From Bidens hawaiensis (taxonomy: Eukaryota; Streptophyta; Magnoliopsida; Asterales; Asteraceae): DNA of 64,000 bases. The notes under the pieces were generated by a model, which did not search any database, was not told the origin of the DNA, and saw only the letters and a program-made list of their open reading frames with translations. Location of the stretch: NCBI GenBank assembly GCA_021521415.1, contig JAIQDT010000299.1, positions 372,001 to 436,000 on the forward strand, read 5' to 3'. Shown in pieces: positions 48,248 through 61,312 of the stretch (position 1 is its first letter; every line of letters begins with the position of its first letter). The position numbers were made by a program, and so were the translations under genes.

Positions 48248-50886
48248 TTAGAATCTAGGGACCCAAGACCAATTGGTCTTGGATCTATACATCCCGTACT
48301 TCTGCTTTCCGAAGTTAGCATTTGGATAATTCCTGTCAGTCCTAGTAGGAAGTCTCCTTGGAAATTGAGTGTGAGGCCTTCCAAACCTATGTGTATTGAA
48401 AGTATTATATCTTACGGCTTGGTGATTAGCATTGTTAAACTGAGGTTTGTTTCTGTGAAAACCTGAATTAGTTACGTTTCGTAACTTTAAAGGGTTTTCA
48501 TTTTTAACAATATTAAAATTACCAGTAGACTTATGCTCAGTTTTAATAGGCCTCACGCCTCTGAATTTCGGCGTCAGAGGACAATCTGCAACAAGATGTC
48601 CTACCTTATTACATCTAAAATAACACCTATACTCCATTTTCTTTTCGATTGTTGTTTTGGATGTAGAGGCAGTGTTACCAGCCGTTCGTCTCACATAAGG
48701 TGGGACGTACGGGTTGAGTGGAGTACTCTTTTTAGAAGTTTTATCTTTATCTCCACCAGTGGGTAACACTACCTTCTCTTTTGTCTTACCTTATTCGGAC
48801 AACTTATCCGAATCCGATGAGACAGGACTTGTAACAGAAATGTTTACACTTGAAACAGGCGAACTCGTTTCGCCACTACTAACATTTGATTCTTTACTTG
48901 TAACCTTGATTGGAACTGTCTGAGGAACTTCAAAATCAGCAGATTTCTGTACACTAGGGTTAAAAGTGTAATTGTGGTTATACGGTGGTGGAACCTCGTG
49001 ATAACCAATTCCTCCTCTCTTTGTAGAGGTACCTTGATCACTAATAGGTGATCAAGAATAGCTGAGGAATTTCTGAACTGTTCTAGTTTTCGGTTCAGTT
49101 CCACCACTTTCACCTGGTGGTCAGCAATCTGCTTTTCTCGTTCAGCAATCAGTTTAGTTTTTTCTTCTAAAACCTCATAACGTAGATCAATTACTTCAAT
49201 TTTTTCAGCAAGTTTAGTTTTTATGCTTTTAACATCTTTTTCACATGCTTTAATTTTAACTTTGTAACTGTTTTCTCTTGCTTTTGTGAAGTGATGATCT
49301 TCTTTAAGAGTTTTAAATTCAGCATCTAAACGAACATACTGATCAGTTATGGTAGCAAGTTGCTCAGACAAATTCTCACATTTAGTGCAAAAAGATTTAG
49401 AACTTACCTCGGAGATTTGATCATTGTTATCTGCCATGAAAGCTTTTTCCTTACCAGCAGCTTTCTCTTCTCCGGTAGTCTTCTCACGTTCTTCACTCTC
49501 AACCTTAGCCATATTTGCCTGTTCACCAGTTTCATTCAAATGCAGGTTCCAGTTGTATTCACCTACTTCTCTGGACAGCATGGCATTGATTTCCTTATTA
49601 TTCCCAGTGTGCTGAGGAGACCGGCCCTGACCACGTTCAACTCTCTCGTTTTTGCAATCTTTGGCAAAGTGCCCGTTTTGTTGACAGTTATAGCACCTCA
49701 CCTTAGACTTGTCGAACCCTGGTCTGCCTCCAACAAACTTTCTTCCCGTCTTTCTCATGAACTTCTTCACTCTTCTCACTATCATGGCCATCTGCCATTG
49801 TAAATCCATCTCCTCCAGATCATCAGCATCGATCTGGTCGTAGTCTTCATCTAGCATCGCTGGATCAACCACCTTTCCTTGAATATAATTTTCATAAGAA
49901 GCAATAAATGAAGCATAGAGTCCAAACTGCTCTTCAGCAGATTTGACGCTCATTGGCATCTTTGAGTAATTATTGCTTGAGGAACTTGAAGATCCACTAA
50001 TCTTGCTTGCTGACTGTTGAGTACCACTTGGTCCACCCGCAACAAAGCAAACATCCCCATTTGAGTTTACTGACACTTGCCCCTCCTGTGAAGAATTGGC
50101 ACCCGACTCACCCTTCGAGTAGTAGGCGGCAGAATCAGTCTTTGAATTTGTATTGGAGTTTACTTTCGCACCGTACATGCCTGGATCTTGAACCTGATCC
50201 ATAGATGTTTCTTTTCTTACCATATTAAGCTCAAAAGTTCTGAGCTTGTTCACAGCGGTTTCAAGATCGTAAGTAGGAAAGTCCTTGTCTTCCCTCATCA
50301 GCACTGTATACATCTCCCATTTTGGTGGGAGAGCATCGAGAAGTTTTTCCACAATCTCTTCTTCTCTGTAGGAAATGGAGTAGTTACTCAATTCAGTCAT
50401 TAGATGATAATATCGCGTGATAATATCATCAAGAGATTCGTTCTTTAAGTACTTAAAGACTGAAAATTGAGTTTTAAGCAGCTTTATCTTTGAGGCCCGA
50501 ATGCCTACATTTCCTTCGAATCTGCTCTCAAGAGTTTCCCAAAGCTCTCTCGCTGATGTATACTTTCTGAATGTATGTAGGATCTCCTGTGGAAGAACCA
50601 TTGTGATTGCAGCATGAGCCTTGCTTTCGGCTTCATACATCTTCTTCTCCTCTTCTTCCATTTTACTATACTTCTTGATTTGGTCTCGACCCTCATACTC
50701 CATGATCGGTGGAATATATCCATCTTGGATGCATACCCACATCTTCGCATCCTGGTACTTAACATACTGTATGAACCGATCCTTCCACGCAACAAAGTCG
50801 GTTCCCTTCAGCAACCTTGGGGCCTTTGTGGCTGACCCCGCTTCAACTTCCATCTTGACAAGCTCTGAAATGTTGATTGACGACAT
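48248..50886 (-). pseudogene. gag: SIRE Gag (UBN2 type, zinc knuckles, coiled coil), frameshifted
   Basis: The frame from ATG 50886 carries the copia gag domain (about residues 25-230), a Ser/Gly linker, a CCHC knuckle CYNCQQNGHFAKDC near residue 400, and a Lys/Glu-rich coiled coil (about 540-640). Near 49045 the frame shifts; the correct phase continues and meets a TAA at about 48790. Frame 48769-48248 continues with a second, slightly irregular knuckle (CYFRCNKVGHLVADC), and another shift separates it from pol. With LTRs under 1% diverged, these are few and recent lesions. Confidence 0.88.
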
Positions 50887-51436
50887 CCTTCTTGAAGACT
50901 AAGAAACCCGAAAAATTCTGAAAAGGGCGAAGTTAGAAAAATTTCTTCGAAACAGTACTGTAGGCGAAGTTAAGGATAACTTCGCTTAAGTAATAACTTC
51001 GCTGGATCCTTTGTAAATTCGCGTAAATGGGCGAAATTGAGAATAACTTCGCTTAGGATAAGCGAACTTAGAAAGTAAGCGAACTTGAAGAGAACTTCGC
51101 TGAACTAGGCGAACTTGAGAAGAACTTCGCCGAGTTAAGCGAAGTTGAGGAGGTAGGCGAAGTTGTGAATAACTTCGCTTCTCCTTATATCTTCGCTGAA
51201 ACCCTACGAATCCTGACGGCAACTTCGCCTGATGAACAGCAACTTCGCCTGACGAACTGAAACTTTCTGCAGATTTGAAAAACGGATTTTAACGACGATT
51301 TTGACGGTTTGAATGCTTAAACACACCGGTAGGAAGCTAGAATGAGCATAAACACCAAAAACTCGTCCCGGTAATACCCGAAATGAGACGAATTCTACAC
51401 CTGCGTGAATATCCCGAACCACACAATCGAGCAAAT
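50887..51436 (-). repeat. SIRE leader with dense GCGAAGTT/AACTTCGC array
   Basis: Between the primer site and gag, about 20 copies of (A/G)CTTCGC words and their complements lie at 50926-51250, in the same vocabulary as U3 and the spacer. Confidence 0.88.
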
Positions 51437-51450
51437 GCTCTGATACCAAT
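51437..51450 (-). other. SIRE primer-binding site
   Basis: The minus strand reads ATTGGTATCAGAGC directly after the 5' LTR, complementary to initiator Met tRNA. Confidence 0.93.
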
Positions 51451-51914
51451 TGTAGGTTCCCTGGACGGATCACACGAGATATCCCGATATGCACAGGTGC
51501 GGAATCCCTGTGTAGATCGTTACGGACGTAGACTATAATCACACAAACACACGTACACACGATACGAACAAAACTCACGTTATATTGATAACCCGAACTG
51601 TGTTACTTACAGACTCACGTCAATAGACTCACGTAAACTGAACTTACTAACAACTGATTAAACGATCAACCTTAAACAGCCTGTAAACTATCAATATAAA
51701 TACACGACAACTTCGCCTCAGGCGAAGTTGCCAATAACTTCGCTCGTTGAACAAGTTCGCCTAGGCGAACTTGTCAACAACTTCGCTTGGTTAACAAGTT
51801 CGCCTAAGCGAACTTGTCAACAACTTCGCTTCTAAACAAACAATTACATAAACAATATTACAGACTCGATTACAGACTTTATACATATGAACTACTGACA
51901 TCTATGCACCAACA
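51451..51914 (-). repeat. SIRE 5' LTR
   Basis: The LTR is 464 bp and differs from the 3' copy by four transitions. Confidence 0.96.
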
Positions 51915-51919
51915 CTTTG

Positions 51920-52803
51920 TTAGATCTTTAGGCTCTTCTTCTGATGAATCAACTTCTTCAGCTTCTGGCTCTGCCTCAGAATCCACAATCTCCCATTCTC
52001 CTCCTCAGACTCTTCCCTAGTGGTCTCTGTCTCTTCAAATAAACCAAACTTCAATCCCGGCCTCTCTCCTTGATAAATATAACCCTTTCCCTTCGTGCTC
52101 AACATAATCCCAAACACAGTTTTCCTAATCATATTAACATGATAGGGCTCAGGCTGTGTCTTATTACCCTTCTTCTCTTTCGGCTTGTGTGGTAGTCTGG
52201 ATACATCAGGAATCATATCGTCCAATAATAGCTGTACGAACTTTGGATACATCAGCCATGTAGATTCAGTAGTCGCGTTCGCAAGCATGCACAAGAATAA
52301 CATCCGAGAATAATTGAACTTTTCCCGGTATGTTAGAGAAAACATAATCCGCACCCAATCGACTCTTAAGCTATCAAAACCCCCACGTAGATCAGATAAG
52401 TTGTGTATAACCACATTAAATAAGAATCTCCAGTAAGGCGGGAGGTGCTTCTTCTCCAAAGACTTCCATTCCGTATCATACCCTATATCCGTCACAAACC
52501 CAACAAGCTTAGCCTTATCCCCCTTCTCAAACAGGTAATCCGATTCATACTTGATCTTCAATGCTCTTCTAATGTCACCCTTTGTAACCTTCAAAACCTT
52601 TCAGCCACCTTGGTGATTATAGATAGTGAATCATCGACTGCCTTTGCGTTCACCCAAAACTCAGAAACCAACTTCGTGTAAATGGCGGGATTGGCAAAGA
52701 TAGCATACTCCAGTGGTGACTTCTTTAACACCTTGATCATTGATGTAAACATCTTGTCTTTCCTCTTTGCCGGCTCCTCGAGAGGACAAAATAGATTATG
52801 CAA
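51920..52803 (-). pseudogene. O2 extra (env-position) ORF, N-terminal part
   Basis: Frame 52803-52591 followed by 52594-51920 (one frameshift near 52600) matches the N-terminal block of the SIRE extra ORF: Tyr-Trp-Arg-Phe-Leu, then Phe-Asn-Tyr-Ser-Arg-Met and Met-Tyr-Pro-Lys-Phe-Val-Gln-Leu. It ends at the SIRE target duplication and continues at 39379. Confidence 0.8.
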
Positions 52804-55563
52804 CTGAAATTAGACATTAATTTAATGAGAATCATCATTGATAACTTAATTAAATAAAAGATAAGTGATGTACAAACATTTAAGTATATACAAAGTGTCT
52901 TAAGTAAGTATATATACTTATACTTTATTAGTTAATTTGTTTTAGTAAGATAATAAATTAATTTAGTTTATATAAAGTTAATAAGTTCGTAAGATATTGT
53001 TTTATATGTCCATAATGGTCCTTAGGTCAAACAGTCCACAAATATCCAAACAATCCAGTAGCATAACTAGTTTCAATATTCTGAAAATTTTGCTAAGTGC
53101 AGGAAATTCGCAAGAAAAGAATTCGCAGGGAACTCTATTCGTTTCGCATGGCTATGCGAAGCGAACCTGATTTCCCATTCGCTTCGCATAGGAGTGCGAA
53201 GCGAATAAGAGATATAATTCGCGCCGCATTGATGTGCGAAGCGAATAGGAAATTCTATTCGCTTCGCATGTTTCATGCGATGAGAATAAGATTTTTTTCA
53301 TTCGCTTCGCATGGCTTATGCCAAGCGAATACTATCCCTTTGCAAATTTTTCCTTTTTGTGAATAAGATCCACTTAGCCCAATTTTGTTCCTTTTGCCTT
53401 CAAGCTAATCGCCTAGACCCGAATTGAGGATCTGGAGAGTTTGAGACCATAACGCTTTCATATACACTGTCAATCGGACCTTGAAATGTCCGAGAAACCC
53501 TAGATCTAAAATCTGTACAAATCAAAACCTAAAACTAAGATCTAGTGATGATACACATGTTCGTGAAGTCTAAAACCAGTTGTATGACTAGATTATTGCA
53601 ACAAATATGAAGATCTACCATATAGATCTAGCTGACGGTTCATATGAACCGTCGCATGGATCTGAAAGAACCTAAAAAGAAATAAGATGAAGATGGACTG
53701 ATATGATGATATACTGTGGGTGTGGGATGTAATCGGAGAGAGAGAGAGATATAGAGAGAGAGAGAGAGAAAGTATTGTAAAGTGAAATGTGTGAATAGTG
53801 AATGATATTTTGGGATTTCCTTATATATAGGGTCAGCTTATCTCGCGATAAGGTCAAAACATCACAAGGATTCACCGAAAATACGCTCTCAGTCCTCGGT
53901 CTTTAAAAATATTTGCACATTCAAACCCGAAAAACATTTACCCACCGAATCCAAGCACTTGTTTGTTTTTCTAATTTTTCTTTTGTCGGTCCAAAGCTAT
54001 TAACTTTTGCAAAATGATCTCTTTGACAAAATAAAATAAAGATGAAAAAAAATAAAATAAAACTAATATGAAATAAATAAATAAAAAACAAACTAAAATT
54101 AAAAATAAAATAAAAATAATAAAAAATAAAAATCAAAACTAAAATATTAAAAAATAATATTTTATAAAACAAAAATAATAAAGTTAAAACTAAATAAATA
54201 AAGGTAAAAAGAATATTAAATTAATTACATAATTCTTTTAATTGATTTGATTAACCAATTTATAAAGAACGATCGCGACGTGGAATCATATTGATTTGCA
54301 AAGTTCTAGATCACATTTCCATTTTGATATATTTTGACACAAGTTCATCATCGATTGTAGATATTGTCCACTTGTTTAACTTGACAAGTGTTTTAATGTC
54401 AACGTGATACATTTAAGGTACAATTTAGGCACGGTGCTTATGTGGTCCTCACTTAATCAGACATGTTACTGATTCCATCATACTTACTTCGGGCTTAGTT
54501 TGTCTTGACATATCACCTCAACTTGACTTAAACCTTTCTTATTTGATCACAATACTCTTATTGACATACTTGACACTTTATTTTTGTGCACTTGACTTGA
54601 TCTAGAAAGATTAAAATAATGCAGAAGTTCAGGGCCTTAACAATCAGGTCGGATAATACCATATTATCACAGAGAAAGTCCAAGGCTTGAACAAAAGAAA
54701 GAAAGTAAAACAAAGAAGAAAATTTAGGGCCTTAACAATCAGATCTTGTATGACTACAAACATAGAAAGTCTAAGGCTTGAATCAAAATAAATCAAGAAA
54801 TAAAGCAGAAGTTAAAATTTCTAAGATAGACTTTCCTTGACTCTTTTTCTTGATTTTTCTTTTTCTTTTCTGACTCTTTTTGATTTTCTTTTTCTTTTCT
54901 TTTTCTTTTCTTAACTCAATAAAAAATTGACACTGATTTCATAAGATAACTGTGATCATGTAAAGAGAGGCTTGGGTATGACATGTGGAATTACATTTCA
55001 GCCTTCATTGATATGACTTCAACGGAATCTTGCAACCGCTTCATAAGCGTATAGCCACTAGCACCGGCTAGAATTTATGTTTATATCACCCGACACTTAC
55101 TTGTTTGTCAAGCCTATCTACACATCTATGAGTGATCTTGTAGACTTTTGATCTACTCTTTTCATGCGCTAGAATCAGTACATACCAATGTACTATCATT
55201 TTCCATAAGGTCGGATCAAATTCTTAGCTTGAAAATTTTAAATATTCGACTCTCTCCAAATGGGAGCCCCCCCTGAGCGGGATAATTCTTTTTGGATTTT
55301 CTTAAATATTTTAAAGTTAAAGTATAAAATAAAACAAAAAAAAATTAAAATAGGAGTAAAGATTAAATTAATATTATATATAAAAATATAATAATAAAAT
55401 CTTTTTGGTAAGTCAACTGACTTGATTTTGGTTTTCTTAAAGTAAATTTAAAAATATTTTTGGTGAGTTAAAGTTAACTCATTTTCTCCTTCTAAAATTG
55501 TAAAATATTTTAAAAATGTTTAAAATTTTAAAATAAAAGATGAAAAAATTTACTCAAAAGAAA
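52804..55563 (-). other. O2 spacer between pol and extra ORF
   Basis: On the minus strand there is a TATA-like CTATATATAAGG at 53817-53828, then a CT-rich tract (53733-53770), a perfect 20-bp palindrome at 53634-53653 centred on CATATG, and at 53103-53335 a cluster of ATTCGCTTCGCAT / ATGCGAAGCGAAT palindromes. The extra ORF starts about 300 bases further on. Two direct repeats of about 105 bp start near 54630 and 54735. The remainder is AT-rich without genes. Confidence 0.7.
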
Positions 55564-57055
55564 TCATGCCCAAAGATTCAATGAGATATAAAAATCAGAC
55601 ACGACTGAACGCTTTTGTAAAGAGACCGGCAAAGTTAAATCAGTATGGACTTGTTTGATGTTGACAAGCTTACGATCAAAACAATCACGAATAAAGTGTA
55701 TTCGGATGTCGATGTGTTTTGTCTTAGAGTGCTGGACCGGGTTTTTAACAACCGCAACAACAGCTTCATTATCACACTTGATCGTGGTGTCAAAGAAATT
55801 CAAACTGTAATCTAACAGCTGATGCTGAATCCAAATGACTTGGGAACAACAACTGGATGCGTCTATGTACTCGGCTTCAGCAGTTGAGGTGGACAATGTG
55901 ACTTGCTTCTTGCATTGCCATGAAATCAACCTATCACCCAGAAATTGAAATCCACCTGATGTTGACTTTCGGTCGAGATTGCATCCCCCATAATCACTGT
56001 CAGTGTATGCATGGAGTTCAAAAGAAGACTCTTTTGGGTACCAGAGTCCTAATCGAGGTCTTCCCTTGAGGTATCTGAAAATACGTTTGACAGCAGTCAT
56101 ATGAGACTCTCGCGGATCGGATTGATATCTGGCACACTGACAAACAGGGAACATGATGTCTGGTCTGCTTGCAGTGAGATACATCAGTGAGCCAATCATT
56201 GACCTATATAGGTGCTGATCGAATGGCTTTCTTGATGGATCAGGAGCGAGAATCGGTTGTGTAGCGATTGGTATCAAAAACGCAGAAGAATCCTTGAACC
56301 CGAACTTTTGAACAATGTCGTGGACATACTTCTAATGATGAATCAAAGTCCCGTCTGTCTTCTGTTCAACTTGTAAACCGAAGAAGAAAGTCATTTATCC
56401 CAAAGAACTCATCTTGAACCGCTTTTGCATGACCTCAGAAGACTCCTTGCACAAATTCTCATTCGTAGACCCGAAGATGATGTCGTCAACATACACTTGG
56501 ACAAGAATCAGATTACCCCGAACTTTCTTGACAAAGAGTGTTTGATCAACAATTCCTCTTTTATACCCGTTTTCACTAAATGATTAGCTAGAGTGGCATA
56601 CCAGGCACGGGGTGCTTGGTGAAGACCATAGAGTGCTTTGTCAAAACGATAAACATGGTCAGGATGATCTGGCTCCTCAAAGCCGGGAGGTTGCTAGACG
56701 TAAATTTCTTCTCTTACTTTTCCATACAAAAAGGCTGTCTTCATGTCCATTTGATAGAATTTGAAATTTATGTACGAAGCGTAGGCCAAAAAGATACGGA
56801 TTGCCTCTAATCTGGCCACGGGTGCATAAACTTCATCGTAATCAAGACCCTCATGCTGCGGAAAACCTTGCACAGCAAGGCGAGCTTTGTTTCTTATGAT
56901 TACCCCTTGTCATATTACTTATTTCGGAACACCCACTTTGTTCCGATTGGCTTCTTATTTTTTGGTTTCTTGATTAGCCTCCAAACACTTAGCTTCTTGA
57001 ACTGCAACAGTTCTTCTTGCATGGCATCTACCCAAGAATTTTCCTTCAATGCAAC
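55564..57055 (-). pseudogene. pol: O2 RT and RNase H, N-terminus deleted
   Basis: Frame 56277-55564 contains the end of RT and the RNase H (Tyr-Thr-Asp-Ser-Asp-Tyr-Gly-Gly, later Glu-Ala-Glu-Tyr). The RT proper is at 57055-56278 in several frames and shows Leu-Tyr-Gly-Leu-His-Gln-Ala-Pro-Arg-Ala-Trp-Tyr and Tyr-Val-Asp-Asp-Ile. It begins abruptly at the Ala-Leu-Lys-Glu-Asn-Ser-Trp motif, directly beside the primer-binding site. Confidence 0.88.
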
Positions 57056-57067
57056 TCTGATACCAAT

Positions 57068-57152
57068 TGTAGGTCCACTAGGGGTCGGATCTAACAACTA
57101 ATCTTGGATCAACCAACTTAATGCTAGCGGAATATCACATTAAGACTTGTTA
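57068..57152 (-). repeat. O2 5' LTR, truncated
   Basis: The first 85 bases match 36170 onward, with about 16 extra bases. After AAGACTT the similarity stops. The primer site (minus-strand ATTGGTATCAGAG) sits at 57055-57067. Confidence 0.82.
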
Positions 57153-58081
57153 ACATATCACATTGACATCGAAAATACTTGTTAAATTTAAAATGGACAA
57201 ATTATATCTACAATTGACTTTAGGTTCTTGGCATAACAATGTCCAAAAAGAAGTGTGGTCTAGAACGTTAACAGATAATGTGATTCCATGTCGTGATCTT
57301 TCTCACAAAATTAATTTAGTAAATTTTTAAGTAAATGTTTTTGATATATAATATTAATTACATCTTTACTATTATTTTTCTTTTGTTTTATTTATGTTTC
57401 AACTTCAAAATATTATGTATATATTTCCATTATTTTAAAATATGAAAACGCCAAAAGATTTTAAGTTTTTATTATGTTCGTACATATTTTATTAAACCTT
57501 GTTTTATTTAAAATCATATGTTTTGTTGTTAAGGTTGTTCATGCAAAGTTCGTTGGAAATCTGGGACTTAAAAAAATCATTTACAAGTTGAGGGATTGAA
57601 ATTGGGAGGGCCTGTGAACGAATTCTTCTTTGACCCTTGAGAGGGTCTGTGAACGACTCTTATTCGTTCTAGGTTTTGTGCAGTTATACATGGACATGTA
57701 GATCAAGATCAAGTATGCTTGGAGTTGCAGATGCTGAAGTGCTTAAAAGAAAACGAGAACGTGAAAGTTGGTGGTTGTAGCTAAAAAATGAATTGATTGC
57801 ATTCGAAGACAAGGAAAGAAACCAGTCGTCTCAAGAAAGTCAACAAAAGAAAATTAGCTGTCGAGCCTCCTGCATCTGATGTTTCTAAAAATTTGCTGTT
57901 GACGATCCTTCTCAGAAAATAAGATTGAAGTTCAAGTCTACAAGACTGGAAAATAAAGAACTGTCCAAGATCCAATCTGGTTCAAGATCCTGGATCAAGA
58001 CAAGTACTAAGTTTCAAGAAATAAAGACGAAGCAAAGAACTTGACGAAGGTTCCTCGACATACTCAATCCTAGAGGAAGAT
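57153..58081 (+). other. Residual interior of copia element P
   Basis: No coding domain is recognised. A phrase GAGGG[C/T]CTGTGAACGA occurs twice near 57606 and 57642. The segment ends in a polypurine tract CTAGAGGAAGAT (58070-58081) next to the LTR, which shows that it is the 3' end of a plus-strand retrotransposon. Confidence 0.55.
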
Positions 58082-58421
58082 TGTAGGGCCAATATTATAT
58101 ATTATTTTTAGGATTGTATATGTCGTTTTAGTTTACTTTTAGTCGGTGTAGTACATACTTGGTACATTTATTTTGTAAGTATTGGAGAAATGGGGACCCT
58201 ATAAAAGGGTCACTTACTCATTTCTCCAAACAACCCTTTTCACAACTCTAACAACTATCAAGACCCTTTTAAGAAATAAAGTTTCTCTCTCCTTTCTCCA
58301 TTTTCTCTCTTTCAGAATAACCAAACTAAGATCCGAGATCCGAGTGTTGTTGGTGATTTCCGCTAACCAAAAACACGGATTGATTCGAGTCAAGTTGCGA
58401 GATCCATCTAGAGGACCTACA
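58082..58421 (+). repeat. P 3' LTR with a TATA-centred inverted repeat
   Basis: The LTR is 340 bp, TGTAGG...CCTACA. At 58182-58229 an inverted repeat (outer arms TTGGAGAAATG / CATTTCTCCAA, inner arms GACCC / GGGTC) encloses CTATAAAAGG. The distal end resembles the inverted distal ends of the O2 and O3 LTRs. It borders O3 gag exactly at 58422, with ACTTC matching GCTTC at 36165-36169. Confidence 0.8.
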
Positions 58422-58900
58422 ACTTCTCATTTTGGTGATCAACATCAAAAACATGCCAATAAGAGTTCCAACTAATTCTCCATGGATGCGATTAAACATG
58501 TTGAACTCTCCCCTCAACATTTCCTTTCGATTGTTTCTCATCTCCAGATTACCTTCAAACTTCTCAACCAGGGCATCCCAAAGCCCTTTAGCAGTTGTGT
58601 ATTCTCTCAAAGTTTGAGCAATGTATGCTGATAGGCACAAACTAAGTACACTAAAGGCTTTTCCATCATCAAGGGGTAATTTCTTGTCAGTATCAAGATA
58701 GCCTTCAACCGGTGCATCAACTGGTCCATTAGAAGTTCAGTCATAGGCATGAGAGGTTCATTCTCAATCGATATCAGGAGAGTGAAGTCAGTCATTCTCA
58801 CATAATTCTTAAACTTCCATTTGAATTCATCAAAGTTGCTTTCAAACATCATAAGCTTAGGAGGTTTGGTAGTGGTTCCAGCTTCATTTTCAAGCATCAA
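58422..58900 (-). pseudogene. gag: O3 gag, N-terminal piece
   Basis: Frames 58900-58607 and 58640-58422 (one frameshift) show the copia gag N-terminal region: Phe-Asp-Glu-Phe-Lys-Trp-Lys-Phe-Lys-Asn-Tyr-Val, then Ala-Lys-Gly-Leu-Trp-Asp-Ala-Leu, then Phe-Asn-Met-Phe. It breaks at the insertion boundary and resumes at 36164. Confidence 0.83.
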
Positions 58901-59593
58901 GTAACTTTATAACAACTTAGGATCGTGTGATATCTTGTTTATGAGATCAGAAAAACAAACCATCTTGAACAATAGCAAATCCAAAAAACAAGTCTAAAAG
59001 AATCAATTTGAACACAAAGGAATCAAATCGAATCAATTTTAAAGAATTGAATACAAATGAATCGAAACGAATAAAAATGAAACGAATCAAATATGGAAAC
59101 TCGATTCGATTAATTTCAGTACTCGATTCGATTAAAATAAACCTCAATTTGATTAAAATGGAAATTTGATTCGATTAATTTCAAATTTCGATTCGATTAA
59201 ACTATCCATAAACTCGATTTGATTAAAATATCCGGAAACTCAATTCGATTTGAATCAAATTTCCAGAAATCGGAATTTTTAGTTTTTGTACGGAGCCTTT
59301 TCCAAGTACACTTTTTTTCCCACTTTTTCAGCTTCAAATACCACAAGAAACTTGATGAACACTTTAACACTTTTAAACACAACTTTTTTGTAAACAATGT
59401 TCTTGGATCAATACTTTGAACATTCTTTGTTAACAAGCTTGCATACACACTTTTGTAAACCCAAACCCTCTTACAACAATTTGAACACTCTTTGTTGTAT
59501 GAAAGCACACTTCACAAACACTCAAACAAGACCAAAATCCAAGGTTGTGATCCAAAAACCTCAGTTAGTATAGCCGAAAGCGTTGATATCAAT
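58901..59593 (-). other. O3 leader with ATTCGATT word array
   Basis: Between primer site and gag, the word ATTCGATT/AATCGAAT and near-variants recur many times at about 59000-59260. The position matches the leader array of the SIRE element but the vocabulary differs. Confidence 0.7.
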
Positions 59594-59975
59594 TGTAGGT
59601 CCTAGAGACGGGATCAAACAACAATGTTCTTGGATCAATCTCCTTGTAAGCTAGCGGAAATCACTTACAAGTAACCGAGATCTCGGATCTTTCTATGTTT
59701 GGTTTATTTCCGGTTATGGAAAAGAAAAGAGAGAAAGTAGGGAGTTAGTAGAAAGTTGTGGATAAGATTTGCAAAAAGATTGTTTGTGCATGGGTATGCT
59801 CCACCTTATATAGGTGTGAGCATACCATACGTTCTTTCATTAGAATCGGCCAATTGGGCTCACAATACATGGCCTTGGGCCCAAACGTTATTACAACAAA
59901 ACGAAAGATAAATAAATTACATCGTTAATAGAAGGAAATAATACAAAAGACTATATAACAAAGCAGGTCCCTACA
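59594..59975 (-). repeat. O3 5' LTR with a TATA-centred inverted repeat
   Basis: The segment starts TGTAGGTCC. Its distal end is uncertain (CCCTACA at 59975 is my choice). At 59790-59828 an inverted repeat (arms containing GGTATGCTC / GAGCATACC) encloses the minus-strand TATA box CTATATAAGG. Confidence 0.72.
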
Positions 59976-61308
59976 GGAAGGCAGGCGAAGAAAGATGTGA
60001 ATAGCAACGACCAGTGGGCGACGGTGGTCTATGGTCGGCCGGAAGAGCAGGAGCGGCTAACGATGGTCTATGGTCAGCCAAAGATGGTGTTCTATGGTTG
60101 CTGGTATCGTGTAGTTGTGGTGGAGAGGGGACTAGGGGAGAGAGCAACGTTTGTAACTTTGTATAATTGTTTTGCCTTTTTGTTATATAAAACCTTGCTG
60201 TATTAAAAAAAAAGTAATAGTAAGACGAGAAACGAGCATGTGACTTTCATTTAACAAAAACAACGTTTTATCCATTAGACCAGTCACATTGATATTGGAA
60301 ATGGTATGGCTCCTTCTAATTTATAAGGTTATTCACTGTTAGTGCTCGGCTTTACGTCTCGGTCTCTGTTTAAAGTATTATTATATTAGAAATAATCTAT
60401 ATGGGTATTTTGGTAAATGTATGTCCTTTGTATGACACATTCAATAAATGTATGTCACATTTGTTAGAGTAGCTAATAACGAATGTGAGCTTTCGTTAAT
60501 GTGTCCCTCATTCGTTATGAACTTATAATGAATGAGAGGACGAATGTGGTCTTTCGTTAAGTTTAGAGAATAGCTTAATGTATAGATAATGAATGAGAGC
60601 TCATTCGTTAGGCCTGTCTAATGAATGAGACTCATCTCCTATATATACCCTGTAATGTATTTCATAGTTAACAGTTATTGATTATTACATCTCGTGCTTC
60701 TTTAGTCTGTCAAAATACACTGAGAAACACACAGTTAACGTAATCACCATTGATCCAGTCACATAATCATATCTAAGGACTAGATCCATATAGTAAACGT
60801 ATTGTATCAGGATCATACAGCTTCTCATTCACTCTAGTATTTTCTATATATCAATACACTATTATTTCGAAACTCAGGTGGTTCCGATAAATCACCAATT
60901 TTCTAGGTAGATCCGCCCCTGTTCATTGAAAATTGCAGTACTTGAAATATTTGAATATATAGTATTTAGATCATTATTGGTTAAAGCATTTGGGTTTCAA
61001 CTTTCAACTTAATTTGGTTGATTAAGTTAAGCGTTTAATTGGTCTCATCCTATGGTGTAACCGAATGAAAAGAAAACATGGAGTCACTAGAACAAATCCA
61101 TTACAAAGCAACTAACAAATCAATTATGTTGGATTGTTGGTGATGAATGGCAAATTATATTATGAACAACATATATGTTTGTGTGTTTATTCAAGTAAAC
61201 GATAATTAAATCTCATTTCTTTTTCATGATTGTGTTTAAACTCAACATGTATAAGGACTTTTATGTGAAAAAATATTGTTTAGGAAATCTTATGAGAAAA
61301 ATCACAAA

Positions 61309-61310
<2 letters not shown>
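59976..61310. other. Unassigned region with a SINE-head-like and an LTR-promoter-like segment
   Basis: At 60236-60295 the minus strand shows an A-box-like TGGTCTAATGGATAA and a degenerate B-box-like stretch, resembling a tRNA-derived SINE head; a poly-A run lies at 60206-60214. At about 60462-60850 palindromic words (AATGAATGAGA, TCATTCGTTA) precede CCTATATATACCC, as in an LTR promoter, but no LTR ends could be fixed. A 69-codon frame at 59997-60206 has no recognised relatives. Confidence 0.4.

Positions 61311-61312
<2 letters not shown>

Noticed and set aside
53921..54172. 83-codon Phe/Leu-rich membrane-protein-like frame on the minus strand
   Set aside because: It is translated from AT-rich low-complexity DNA (AAAATAAAA runs) and has no start context or homology.
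59997..60206. Possible host gene fragment
   Set aside because: It is a single 69-codon frame with repeated TCTATGGT phrases, no domain and no supporting splice or promoter signals.
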